A DNA stretch of 64,000 nucleotides from an uncultured Bacteroidota bacterium (lineage in GTDB: Bacteria; Bacteroidota; Bacteroidia; Chitinophagales; Chitinophagaceae): the NCBI GenBank assembly GCA_903835005.1, contig CAILLK010000154.1, positions 1-64,000 of the forward strand, given 5' to 3'. The notes under the pieces were generated by a model. It was not told where the DNA came from and did not search any database. It saw only the letters and a program-made list of their open reading frames with translations. Shown piece by piece: positions 54,432 through 62,709 of the stretch. The number at the start of each line of letters is the position of its first letter. The first letter of the stretch is position 1. A program made the position numbers and the translations under genes.

Positions 54432-54721
54432 AATAATTCGTTTTTATTTCTGAAATCTGGTTCCCAAACTTCCGGATCAGGTTCATAACACGTTATAAGT
54501 ATACACTAATTACTAACAGGATTTTGTGCTATAACGATGTGCAACGGCCTTCTATTTACAAACTTAAGCAATAAATAGCTTGGATATGGTTTATCGGATT
54601 GGTAAGATTTTATGATCTCTATGAATTTGACTACTTCTTCGATTTCAACACTTTGGATACGCCGGGTTATCATCGCTTTTAAAGCATGATCTGAAAACAG
54701 TAATCCAACACAATCACGCAT
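54428..54721 (-). pseudogene. DUF4258 toxin-like gene interrupted by an in-frame stop
   Basis: The frame starts MRDCVGLLFSDHALKAM and runs through IEIIKSYQSDKPYPSYLLLK and HIVIAQNPVSN to a TAG at codon 72 (54508-54506). In the same phase it goes on CILITCYEPDPEVWEPDF, RNKNELL, TGA. The later part is the conserved end of DUF4258 proteins, and its TGA overlaps the YgiT start. DUF4258 proteins are RelE-like in fold and act as toxins in some pairs. The truncated 71-aa product would lack the last strand and Trp. It is either recently inactivated or a sequencing error. Confidence 0.85.
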
Positions 54722-54778
54722 TTAAGTGAAATTTTGATAAAAACAAGAAAATTTCCATAATGCTGGAAAGTGCCATTC

Positions 54779-55948
54779 CTATCCCACTCTCCTTCTCTTC
54801 ATCTCCTTATTAATCAAAGATAACTCCCTCCCCGTTTGCCCTGCCACTGATGTATTCTCCTGTGCCCGACGCATCAGATAGGGCAGTACATCCTTCACTG
54901 GCCCGTAGGGCAGGTATTTCGCTACATGATAATGTTCATGAGCCAGGTTGAAGGAAATATTATCGCTCATACCATACAATTGGGAAAAATAAACACGGTC
55001 TGTATTAGCCGGTATCTTATTATCGAGCATGTATTTGGCAACCTTCAGGCAACTGGCCTCGTTATGCGTTCCCACAAACAATGCCAGCCCATCCAGGCGC
55101 TGCAGGCAGAAAAGTGTAGCCTCATCATAATCTTTATCAGTAGCCTGCTTATTGGGCTGTATAGGCGATGGGTAATTCATAACTGCGGCCCGTGCACGCT
55201 CCTTTTCCATATAGGCGCCCCTTACCAGCTTAGCGCCCAGCAAATAACCTTTTGCTTTAGCCGCATTGTATGATTCCTGCAGGTACACCAACCGGTCGTG
55301 CCGGTACATCTGGAAGGTATTATACACAATCACTTTGGTTTTGTTATACCGTTCCATCATGGCATTGGTCAGCTCATCCACCGGCAATTGTATCCAGCTT
55401 TCTTCTGCGTCCACAAGCACCATGATATTGTTTGCCGATGCTGCCTTGCAAATGGTATCTATTCGTCCGTAAACCCGCTTCCAGGCTGTATCTTCATCAT
55501 TAGTTAGTGGCTGCCTGCTATGCACCTTCTCCAGTAGTGCAAAATAGGCAAACCCCGTTATCTTCATACTGATAAAAGGTATGTTTTTACTCGAAGCAGC
55601 ATACTCAATAGCCCTGATAAATTCGGGCACCGCCTTATCAAAATCTTCCTCACTTTCTTTTCCCTCCACGCCATAATCAAGTATGGTACCTATGCCATAT
55701 TTGCCCAGCATTGCCGCCGTACCAGCAGCCTCTTCCATGGTCTCCCCTCCGCAGAAATGATCAAACAACGTATGCTTGATTATCCCCTTTACCGGCAATC
55801 GCAGCGATATTGCCATACTGGTCAGTTTCATACCCACCTTGGTCAGCGCCGGCGAACTCATTGACGAAAACAAAAAACGGGCATGTTTCAGTTCTTTATC
55901 GCTGCGGTATTCAAAAGCAATCTGCGTATTCTCAAATTCAGGAAGCAT
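54779..55948 (-). CDS. Proline dehydrogenase
   Basis: FAD-linked TIM-barrel enzyme of 389 aa that oxidises proline to pyrroline-5-carboxylate. The typical segments are present: GTILDYGVEGKESEEDFDKA, ISMKITGFAYFALLEKV, VLVDAEESWIQLPVDEL, VYNTFQMYRHDRLVYLQE, GAKLVRGAYMEKER, and the end YLMRRAQENTSVAGQTGREL with the Arg-Arg pair that binds substrate carboxylate. It is the monofunctional Bacteroidota form, without the dehydrogenase half of PutA. It has its own promoter-like sequence and no operon partner. Confidence 0.95.
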   Translation of the reverse strand: MLPEFENTQIAFEYRSDKELKHARFLFSSMSSPALTKVGMKLTSMAISLRLPVKGIIKHTLFDHFCGGETMEEAAGTAAMLGKYGIGTILDYGVEGKESEEDFDKAVPEFIRAIEYAASSKNIPFISMKITGFAYFALLEKVHSRQPLTNDEDTAWKRVYGRIDTICKAASANNIMVLVDAEESWIQLPVDELTNAMMERYNKTKVIVYNTFQMYRHDRLVYLQESYNAAKAKGYLLGAKLVRGAYMEKERARAAVMNYPSPIQPNKQATDKDYDEATLFCLQRLDGLALFVGTHNEASCLKVAKYMLDNKIPANTDRVYFSQLYGMSDNISFNLAHEHYHVAKYLPYGPVKDVLPYLMRRAQENTSVAGQTGRELSLINKEMKRRRVG

Positions 55949-55964
55949 AGAAGATATAAAGGTG

Positions 55965-55998
55965 CAAAGGTAGCTTTTGGAATGAAATATCTGACAAA
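55965..55998 (-). promoter_or_regulatory. Candidate promoter of proline dehydrogenase
   Basis: On this strand TTTG (55998-55995), 22-bp spacer, TACCTTTG (55972-55965), 17 bp before the ATG. The spacer is slightly long and the leader would be very short, so it is a moderate match. Confidence 0.4.
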
Positions 55999-56213
55999 TA
56001 AGCCCTAAAGATGTTGCAGAATAACTTAATTCCAGTTGCGTTTATTTTCATGTGTCACTTGATGCTCCTGTAGCAGCAACCGATTAGCAGAAACAGGAAA
56101 ATGGGTACTCATTGCTCCCTTGGAGCTAACCTTATTTCATTTAAACTTTAATTCACTAATATGCCATATGATCTTTAATCCGGATAGCCCGCAACCAGAT
56201 CTTTTGCGTGATA

Positions 56214-56244
56214 TATCTTTGCAATCAGGAAAATAATAGCTTTG
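56214..56244 (+). promoter_or_regulatory. Two candidate -7 boxes before punA
   Basis: TATCTTTG (56214-56221) and TAGCTTTG (56237-56244) both fit TAnnTTTG. The TTTG of the first could serve as a -33 element of the second with a 15-bp spacer, which is short. Either gives a leader of about 50-80 nt. Confidence 0.4.
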
Positions 56245-56299
56245 CGCCCCTGCGCCTTTGCGTGAGTCCGTTTATTAATATAAACTAACAAATACTCCG

Positions 56300-57127
56300 A
56301 TGTCAATTTTCGATAAAATACAAACAACCGCCGGTTTCATCCGCACTAAAATAAAATCTCAGCCCCATATCGGCATCATCCTCGGCAGTGGCCTTGGTGG
56401 ACTTGTGGATCTGATCGAAACAGAAACTGAAATCCTCTATACCGAAATCCCCGGCTTCCCGGTAAGCACTGTAAAGGGACATGGCGGGGCACTGGTATTT
56501 GGTAAAATTGAGGGTGTGGACGTTATGCTTATGTCGGGCAGGTTTCATTATTACGAAGGTTATAGTATGGAGGAGGTCACTTTCCCGGTTCGGGTAATGA
56601 AGGCCCTTGGTGTACATACCCTGATGGTGTCCAATGCATCGGGGGGCACAAACCCCGGATTCACCATCGGCGATCTTATGCTCATCAGGGACCACATCAA
56701 CCTGTTTCCCGAGCACCCGCTGCGCGGCCCCAACGATGAGCGCCTGGGCACCCGCTTCCCAGATATGGGCCAGGCATATGATCATGATCTCCTGGAAATG
56801 GCCCGACGCATAGCTGGCACAAAAGGTATCACTGTCCGGTCCGGCATTTATATCGGCCTACAGGGCCCCACATTCGAAACTCCCGCTGAATACCGCTGGC
56901 TGCACACCATAGGTGGCGATGCAGTAGGCATGAGCACTGTGCCCGAAGTTATAGTTGCCCGCCATGCAGGCATCCGGGTATTCGCCATAAGTGTCATCAC
57001 CGACATAGGCATCAGCGACGAACCCATAACCATAACCCATGAAGAAGTCCTCGAAGCCGCCAATGCCGCTGCGCCCAAAATGGCAGCTATTGTAGCTGGG
57101 ATGGTGAAGGAGATAGGAAGCCTATAG
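56300..57127 (+). CDS. punA: Purine-nucleoside phosphorylase, trimeric type
   Basis: Enzyme of 275 aa that cleaves purine (deoxy)ribonucleosides with phosphate for salvage. Signature segments: ILGSGLGGLVDLI (phosphate-binding), GRFHYYEGYSMEEVTFPVRV, VSNASGGTNPGF, GLQGPTFETPAEYRWLHTIG, and GDAVGMSTVPEVIVARHAG. The base-binding Asn of mammalian PNP (TN in VVITNK) is Asp here (SVITDIG). This is common in the Bacteroidota and may widen specificity toward 6-amino purines. The stop codon is shared on the opposite strand with the LytTR regulator (palindrome CTATAG). Confidence 0.94.
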   Translation: MSIFDKIQTTAGFIRTKIKSQPHIGIILGSGLGGLVDLIETETEILYTEIPGFPVSTVKGHGGALVFGKIEGVDVMLMSGRFHYYEGYSMEEVTFPVRVMKALGVHTLMVSNASGGTNPGFTIGDLMLIRDHINLFPEHPLRGPNDERLGTRFPDMGQAYDHDLLEMARRIAGTKGITVRSGIYIGLQGPTFETPAEYRWLHTIGGDAVGMSTVPEVIVARHAGIRVFAISVITDIGISDEPITITHEEVLEAANAAAPKMAAIVAGMVKEIGSL

Positions 57128-57844
57128 ACTGAATATTTCCCTTATCCTGTTCACTTGCCTTCGCGATACTTCCACCTGCTCGCCGGTAATGAGTGTGAGT
57201 TTCAGTCGGCCGCCGAAAGTTTCGGCTACACCGCTGATAAATTTTACATTTATGATCTGCTGCCGGTTCACCCGGATAAACTGCTGCACATCCAGGGTAT
57301 TCTCCACATGCTGAATGGATTTGAGTATCAGCGGGCTGTTCTTTTCAAAGAATATCTGGGTATAATTTCCCTTCGATTCAAACAACCTGATTGTACCTAC
57401 CGTTACAAACCAGCACTTATTACCGTCTTTCACAAATATGCTGCTTGCAGCTGTCAGTTTTGCAGCGCTGGCTTCCGTTTTTTTTTGCTGCAGCAGTTGT
57501 TCTTCTGCTTTCATTATCGCCCGTTCCAGCCGCTCCGGCACTATGGGTTTCAGCAAATAATCTATTGTGTTATACTCAAACGACTGTAACGCATACTGGT
57601 CGAAAGCGGTAGTGAAAATTACTGCCGGTACCTGGTCCAGTTCCTGCAGTATCTCGAATCCGTTTTTGCCCGGCAACTGTATATCCAGGAAAAGCAAATC
57701 GGGCTGTTCCGATGCAATCAGGGCCAGCGCCTCTGTGGCCGATTCAGCCTCTCCGGCTATCTCTATCTGCGAAAAGCCTTTAAGCATGGTTTTCAGTTCC
57801 AGCCGGGCCAGCCGCGAGTCTTCTACTATAACTGCTTTTATCAT
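57122..57844 (-). CDS. LytTR-family response regulator
   Basis: Regulator of 240 aa. The receiver domain has VIVEDSRLARLELK, the phosphorylated Asp in LLFLDIQLPGKNGFEIL, then FTTAFDQYALQSFEYNTIDYLLKP with its Lys. The C-terminal LytTR DNA-binding domain reads ESKGNYTQIFF, VNRQQIINVKFI, LKLTLITGEQVEVSRRQVNRI. It is cotranscribed after its LytS-like kinase (ATGA overlap). A direct-repeat site upstream of the operon may be its target. It ends 6 nt inside the convergent punA gene. Confidence 0.95.
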   Translation of the reverse strand: MIKAVIVEDSRLARLELKTMLKGFSQIEIAGEAESATEALALIASEQPDLLFLDIQLPGKNGFEILQELDQVPAVIFTTAFDQYALQSFEYNTIDYLLKPIVPERLERAIMKAEEQLLQQKKTEASAAKLTAASSIFVKDGNKCWFVTVGTIRLFESKGNYTQIFFEKNSPLILKSIQHVENTLDVQQFIRVNRQQIINVKFISGVAETFGGRLKLTLITGEQVEVSRRQVNRIREIFSL

Positions 57845-58878
57845 AGTTGTTCAATACTTATGGTGACTGTTACAAATGGAGCCTCTTCCGTAATCTTTAG
57901 CTGCGCTCTGTCGTTATAAAGCAGCTTCAGCCGCTTCACAACATTGTTCAGCCCTATGCCTATACTGTCTTCCAGCTGGTTCTTTTCCTGAAGCGTGCCT
58001 GTGTTTTTCACTCTTAGTACCAGTTGCTTCCCAACGGGCCGAATATCTATATAAATAATGCCTCCCGACGGGCTCAGTGCTATTCCATGCTTCACTGCAT
58101 TTTCTACCAGCAGTTGCAGTATCATGGGGGGTATTTTCTCATTCAGTATAGTTTCATCTGCTTGCACCGTATACTGCATACGTTCTTCATACTGTATCCC
58201 CACCAGCTGCAGGTATTGGGTTACGATGGCTATTTCCCTTGCCACCGTTGTCTCACTGTCTTCTGAATGCTGCAGGGCATACCTGAAATTCTCCGAAAAC
58301 AACGTAAGCATCTGCCTCGCCTTCTCAGGGTTTTCCAGTATCAGTGCCCTGATATTATTCAGCGCGTTGAACAGGAAGTGCGGGTTGATCTGTGACTTCA
58401 ATTTGCCAAGGCTTGCTTTTTGTATCTCTGCTTCCAGCTTCCATTTCTCCACTTCGGTTCTGTGGTATTGCCTCATCAGGTAATAGCCCAGGTACACCAG
58501 GTTCCATATCAATATCAATGAGCCCAGGGGTATGATTTGTAGGGTAATTAAGAACAGATTTAAATGATATTTGCCCGCTATCGGCAATGATGCCAGCACC
58601 AGCAATACCATCCAACCAACCGACATGATCAGGCTTGAAATTATCAGTGATCCCAATACCGGTAACGGTTTTAGTGTGAACCGGTAATTACGCCTTTTCA
58701 GATACATCCGGTAGGCTGAGGTTACGATAAAGCCACCTGTGGTAATGGCCACGAAATTAAAATACTGAATGAACTGTGCCTTTCCGGCTACAAAATGCTG
58801 GGGCAGAAAATTAACAAGCCCTATCACTAACCAGGCAACTATCTGTACCGGCCAAAACCATCTGCGCTTGCTGTTCAT
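57841..58878 (-). CDS. LytS-type membrane sensor histidine kinase
   Basis: Kinase of 345 aa with four N-terminal membrane helices (~10-140), a short linker, and the His_kinase domain of the LytS/YehU class: LKSQINPHFLFNALNNIRALI with the phosphoacceptor His in NPHFLFN. The ATPase end has LLVENAVKHG (N box) and GIGLNNVVKRL (G box). There is no separate extracytoplasmic domain, so sensing probably occurs in the membrane part. It overlaps the hydrolase gene by 1 nt (TAATG) and the regulator gene by 4 nt, so the three genes are translationally coupled. Confidence 0.95.
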   Translation of the reverse strand: MNSKRRWFWPVQIVAWLVIGLVNFLPQHFVAGKAQFIQYFNFVAITTGGFIVTSAYRMYLKRRNYRFTLKPLPVLGSLIISSLIMSVGWMVLLVLASLPIAGKYHLNLFLITLQIIPLGSLILIWNLVYLGYYLMRQYHRTEVEKWKLEAEIQKASLGKLKSQINPHFLFNALNNIRALILENPEKARQMLTLFSENFRYALQHSEDSETTVAREIAIVTQYLQLVGIQYEERMQYTVQADETILNEKIPPMILQLLVENAVKHGIALSPSGGIIYIDIRPVGKQLVLRVKNTGTLQEKNQLEDSIGIGLNNVVKRLKLLYNDRAQLKITEEAPFVTVTISIEQL

Positions 58879-60290
58879 TATAATTTGTTTATCCAGTCAG
58901 TTACGGTTTTCAGAGCAAGCGGGTTTACTGTTTCGGTAATCTTACCATATTCTTCAACAGATCCGGTGGTTGCTTTCTGGAACAAATGATTCAACCCTTC
59001 CAATGGTGCTATCTGCACATTACGGTTGCCGGCTTTTTGCAGACAGTCCTTAATTCCTTTCAGATTAGGTACGCAGCTTACCTGCATATCCAGGGTTCCG
59101 TTCAGAGCCAGCACAGGGCATTGGGTGCGGGTCAGGTAATCTGCCGGGTCAAATGTAATAAAGTATCTGTACCATGGCGAGCAAACCTTCATTACCCCTT
59201 CCTGCAGCTTTGCGTCACTGCTGTCTTCTCCGCGATCCTGTGCCGGTAATTTATTCAGTTCATTACGCATCATTTTCTGCAGTTTGGTTTTCAGCTCTTC
59301 TTCAGGCAGGTTTTTATATTCACCCATTGTTGCATAAAGCTTTTTATTGAGCCTGGCAGCAGTAGCAATCTCGCTGTCGGATGCGCCGCTCAGCCGCATC
59401 TGGTCGGCTGTTTGCTGAATCATTAACTCCGAATTAGGTATTCCGGGGCCGGCCAGCAGTATTATAAATTTTACCGCCTTGTTACTGCTTGCCACCATTG
59501 GCGCTATCATACCGCCCTCACTGTGCCCCATCAGGCCTATGCTCAGGTTTTTCAGGTCGCTGCGCGATTGGATATAGCTGACAGCTGCTTCCACATCATC
59601 GGCAAAATCGGCTGAAGTAGCTGTTGTAAACACACCTGTAGAGGCGCCCACCCCGCGGTCATCAAACCGCAATACGGCAATGCCATTACGGGTAAGCCAG
59701 TCGCTCCATACCAGGAACGGGCGGTGGTTGAATTGTGCTACCTCTTCGTTGCGGTTCTGTGGGCCCGATCCGGTGATGAATACCACTATCCTTTTTGCAT
59801 TGCCGTCCGAAGGCAAAGTAAGTGTGCCGGCAAGTGTGTTGCCTGCCTTTGGATTAGTAAATGATACTTCCTCCTGGCGATACGGAAACGAGGTAGGATC
59901 CTGTGGCCGGGCCGGGCCTGCTGCCTTCGCTTCTTTGTTTTCTGTTGTTGAAAGCTTCAGAGCTACGTTTGCCGGGCCCTGACTGAATACTCCGTTTATA
60001 ATACTGCTGTCGGGTACCAGTGTGCCGGTATAGGTCATACCCATTTTGGCTATGGTTATGGTTACCTGGTTGCCGTCAACCGTAGTCTTGTCGGTAGCAA
60101 TTCCGGATGCCAGCTGATCGGGGCTGTCCATAGTGGTTGTATAAATCTCTCCTGTTTTGGAGATGTGGAAGACAATACGCAGTTTCTTGCTGTGAAACTC
60201 CAGGGTTCCATACCAGGTTCCGGAAATGTTTTGTGCCATCAGGCAAACTGCGCAGAGCAGTAAAGTGAATGTGATGATGATCTTTTTCAT
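58878..60290 (-). CDS. Exported alpha/beta-hydrolase, serine aminopeptidase-like
   Basis: Protein of 470 aa with a signal peptide (IITFTLLLCAVCLMAQ). An N-terminal DUF3887/lipocalin-like beta domain (~20-130, SGTWYGTLEFHSKKLRIVFHI) precedes the hydrolase: RIVVFITGSGPQNRNEE, AVLRFDDRGVGAST, the nucleophile elbow GLMGHSEGGMIAP, and VLALNGTLDMQVS plus LEGLNHLFQ, with Asp and His of the triad. The family includes periplasmic acyl/peptidyl esterases. It is the first gene of an operon with the LytS kinase and LytTR regulator, so it may modify the signal, or be the output, of that system. Confidence 0.88.
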   Translation of the reverse strand: MKKIIITFTLLLCAVCLMAQNISGTWYGTLEFHSKKLRIVFHISKTGEIYTTTMDSPDQLASGIATDKTTVDGNQVTITIAKMGMTYTGTLVPDSSIINGVFSQGPANVALKLSTTENKEAKAAGPARPQDPTSFPYRQEEVSFTNPKAGNTLAGTLTLPSDGNAKRIVVFITGSGPQNRNEEVAQFNHRPFLVWSDWLTRNGIAVLRFDDRGVGASTGVFTTATSADFADDVEAAVSYIQSRSDLKNLSIGLMGHSEGGMIAPMVASSNKAVKFIILLAGPGIPNSELMIQQTADQMRLSGASDSEIATAARLNKKLYATMGEYKNLPEEELKTKLQKMMRNELNKLPAQDRGEDSSDAKLQEGVMKVCSPWYRYFITFDPADYLTRTQCPVLALNGTLDMQVSCVPNLKGIKDCLQKAGNRNVQIAPLEGLNHLFQKATTGSVEEYGKITETVNPLALKTVTDWINKL

Positions 60291-60352
60291 AATTGTTTAG
60301 ATTTTAAGTCAAATTTCAGCCGTTTTATCCTGGCTTCAAAGCTTATTGTGAC

Positions 60353-60384
60353 GAACGGTTATTAACAATGATGAGCGGTTATTA
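60353..60384 (-). promoter_or_regulatory. Candidate LytTR binding site
   Basis: A 12-mer GAnCGGTTATTA occurs twice as direct repeats with a period of 20 bp (60353-60364 and 60373-60384; 11 of 12 identical). It lies 63-94 bp upstream of the first gene of the hydrolase/LytS/LytTR operon. LytTR regulators bind tandem direct repeats about two helical turns apart. The near -7 box AAGCTTTG (60344-60337) and a TTG at ~60368 between the repeats suggest overlap with the promoter. Confidence 0.5.
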
Positions 60385-60503
60385 GGAGGGTTTACCATTT
60401 TTCTGTTCATTAACATTGCCCGGACTATTTGATTTCACCTTCGCAATTTCAATGCATGGTGGTCATGCATGAAGATATAACTTTTCATCAGTTCATACAT
60501 AAA

Positions 60504-60534
60504 AAAACGCCTCCCAAATGCAGGAAGGCGTTTT
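60504..60534 (-). terminator. Terminator of the 718-aa T9SS protein
   Basis: Stem AAAACGCCT / AGGCGTTTT, followed on this strand by a run of seven T. It lies just after the stop codon of the T9SS protein gene. Confidence 0.8.
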
Positions 60535-60552
60535 ATAAAAATACAGGATGTT

Positions 60553-62709
60553 TTATTTGCTGATAACCATTTTGTCAGTAAAATGGGTAGTTGCATTGCT
60601 GAAGGTAACCAGGTAAACGCCATCTTTCAGGCTGGCTACATTTACAGTTGCCGTGCCGCTGTTGCTGTTATTTAGTGCTGCTGTAAGTACCACACGGCCG
60701 GTTACATCGGCTATGCTTACCGTTGCATTGCCGTTATACAGTTCATCCCACTGAACATTCAGCTCAGCTGATGCCGGGTTAGGGTACATCTCAGGTGTAG
60801 GGAAGGATACCGATGCAACTCCTGCATTGCTGCAATGAGTCACATTGATCAGCTTGCTGGCGGCTGCGCTGCCGCAGGAATTGGTTGCTGTGAAAAGCAC
60901 ACTGTCTACACCCACCGATAAGCCGGTCAGTACTCCCGCTGATGTTATGGATGAATGGCTGTTGCTTACGCTCCAGCTCCCGGTGCCCACTGCAGTAGGA
61001 TTGGTGAATACGGTAGTGGCGCCGCTGCATATGCTGGCAACACCGCTAATGGCACCTGCAGCTGGCGCAGGGTTTATGGTTATTGTAGTTTGTGTGGTCT
61101 GCTCTCCGCAAGCTGTAACTACAGTATAGTACAGTACATCTGTACCCGCGATATTACCAGTTACTACTCCTGTGCCCGACACTGATGCGTTGGCGTTGCT
61201 CAGCGACCATGCGCCACCTGCGAACTCATTGGTAAGTGTTATACCCGCTTCCGCACAAACTGTAGTTGTCCCGGCTATAGATGCTACACCATCATCTACA
61301 TAAATGGTAAATGTATCCATCAGTGCACCATCCGAAACCTGCACCTTAAACTCATCAGATCCGGAATAGGTAGCCGATGAAGTATAGGAAGCCCCTGTTG
61401 AAGGCCGGGAAATGCCCGCATCCCCTACCGAAGTTACGGTTGCAGGAAAGCCTGTAATAGTACCATGTGCCGGTGCCGAAATAATCGTATAGGTCTCCGT
61501 TTGTCCCGCATCTATGTCTGTTACGGTAAGCATCGAATCAAAGGATACGGTCGATCCGGGGCAAGTGTACAGGTAGGCGCCTCTTCCATAAGAGAAAGTT
61601 GGCGCATTGGTCAGCTGAATGATCTTCCGGATACGGTTATTGAAATTATCAGCCGCATACAGGTTACGAGCTGCGTCCATACTCAGGCCGTAAGGGGTGT
61701 TCATATAAGCCAGATTCGAGTTTACGTTTTCCGCATAACCTTCAATACCGAAATTTCCTGCTACGGGATAAGTCATATCCATCGACATATCCAGTTCGCG
61801 GCATGAGCAGCTTACTTCATTGCAGAAGAAATTGCCTGAATCGTCTATACACAATCCGGTTACATCTGCCAGAAATGTTGTCAGCAGTGATGTGCCGAAA
61901 ATAGATCCGCCGGAAGGGGCTCCTGCCACAGTAGAGATGAGGCCGGTAGCAGCTGTTATTTTTCTTAAGTGTGCATTAAAAACGGTCCATCCGCTCTGGT
62001 CCATAACATATACATCTTCCGCTGCCGTTACATTAATTGCGGTAGGTGAGTGCAGTGTTGCAGCCACTGCTGCTCCGCCGTCTCCGGTATAGCCCGGTGT
62101 TCCGGTACCCGCTATTGTTGTTACTATTCCGGTGCCGGCAGCTATTTTCCTGATGCAGTTGTTGCCACTGTCGCTCACATAAATATTGCCTGCAGGGCTT
62201 ATGCATATACCCAGCATCCCGTTGAACTGGGCGCTGAGTGCAGAGCCGCCATCGCCCGAGTAACCGGCGGTGCCTGTACCCGCAACTGTTGTAATAATAT
62301 TGGTTGCAGCATCTATTCTTTTTATCTGGTTGGTGCTGTTCGATACTATGTAAATATTTCCCGCAGCATCTATGCACATATTCTTGGGCGATATAAGCGC
62401 ATTTACAGCCGGTATGCCATCTGCAGTTGAAGTGCCACCACCCGCTATAGTAGTAATTTTGCCATTCTGAACCGATATTTTCCGCACTCTCCCATTTGCC
62501 ATATCAGTGAAGTAAACATTATTTGCAGCATCGTGACAAACATCGTAGGGAGCTGATATCTGGGCCGTTTTACCCCATCCGCCATCTCCTGTGAAACCTG
62601 GAGTGCCGTTGCCTGCTATGGTTACGGTCACTCTTTGTGCATGTACCAATACATTGCCAGTTATGATCAGCAATGCTAATGTTAAAAGTGGAATAGTGAA
62701 CTTTTTCAT
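60553..62709 (-). CDS. T9SS-exported NHL-propeller protein with Ig-like domains, second copy
   Basis: Secreted protein of 718 aa. The frame extends 25 codons upstream, but the signal peptide (MKKFTIPLLTLALLIITGNVLVHAQ) fixes the start. Seven NHL-type repeats (GYSGDGGSALSAQFNGMLGI, GNIYVSDSGNNCIRKI) make a propeller. Then come a cadherin-like segment (VSFDSMLTVTDIDAGQTETY, YSGSDEFKVQVSDG), two BIG2-like repeats, and a T9SS sorting domain (YPNPASAELNV, LKDGVYLVTF, DKMVISK). The same order is seen in the 852-aa protein at 48-50.7 kb. Surface role; ligand unknown. Confidence 0.92.
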   Translation of the reverse strand: MKKFTIPLLTLALLIITGNVLVHAQRVTVTIAGNGTPGFTGDGGWGKTAQISAPYDVCHDAANNVYFTDMANGRVRKISVQNGKITTIAGGGTSTADGIPAVNALISPKNMCIDAAGNIYIVSNSTNQIKRIDAATNIITTVAGTGTAGYSGDGGSALSAQFNGMLGICISPAGNIYVSDSGNNCIRKIAAGTGIVTTIAGTGTPGYTGDGGAAVAATLHSPTAINVTAAEDVYVMDQSGWTVFNAHLRKITAATGLISTVAGAPSGGSIFGTSLLTTFLADVTGLCIDDSGNFFCNEVSCSCRELDMSMDMTYPVAGNFGIEGYAENVNSNLAYMNTPYGLSMDAARNLYAADNFNNRIRKIIQLTNAPTFSYGRGAYLYTCPGSTVSFDSMLTVTDIDAGQTETYTIISAPAHGTITGFPATVTSVGDAGISRPSTGASYTSSATYSGSDEFKVQVSDGALMDTFTIYVDDGVASIAGTTTVCAEAGITLTNEFAGGAWSLSNANASVSGTGVVTGNIAGTDVLYYTVVTACGEQTTQTTITINPAPAAGAISGVASICSGATTVFTNPTAVGTGSWSVSNSHSSITSAGVLTGLSVGVDSVLFTATNSCGSAAASKLINVTHCSNAGVASVSFPTPEMYPNPASAELNVQWDELYNGNATVSIADVTGRVVLTAALNNSNSGTATVNVASLKDGVYLVTFSNATTHFTDKMVISK

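Larger units (their letters stand above)
55949..56299. other. Divergent intergenic region, proline dehydrogenase and punA
   Basis: 351 bp without an acceptable open frame. On the minus strand it has TTTG and TACCTTTG separated by 22 bp for proline dehydrogenase. On the plus strand there are two TAnnTTTG boxes before punA, then a GCGCCCCTGCGCC stretch followed by TTTGCG, a phrase commonly seen before genes of this phylum. Confidence 0.5.

Noticed and set aside
5877-54721. Stop-codon recoding as explanation for the in-frame stops
   Set aside because: TAA, TAG and TGA interrupt different frames, while the same codons end intact genes across the window (for example TAG at punA, TGA at mqnE's partner, TAA at the sigma factor). 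Point mutation is simpler.
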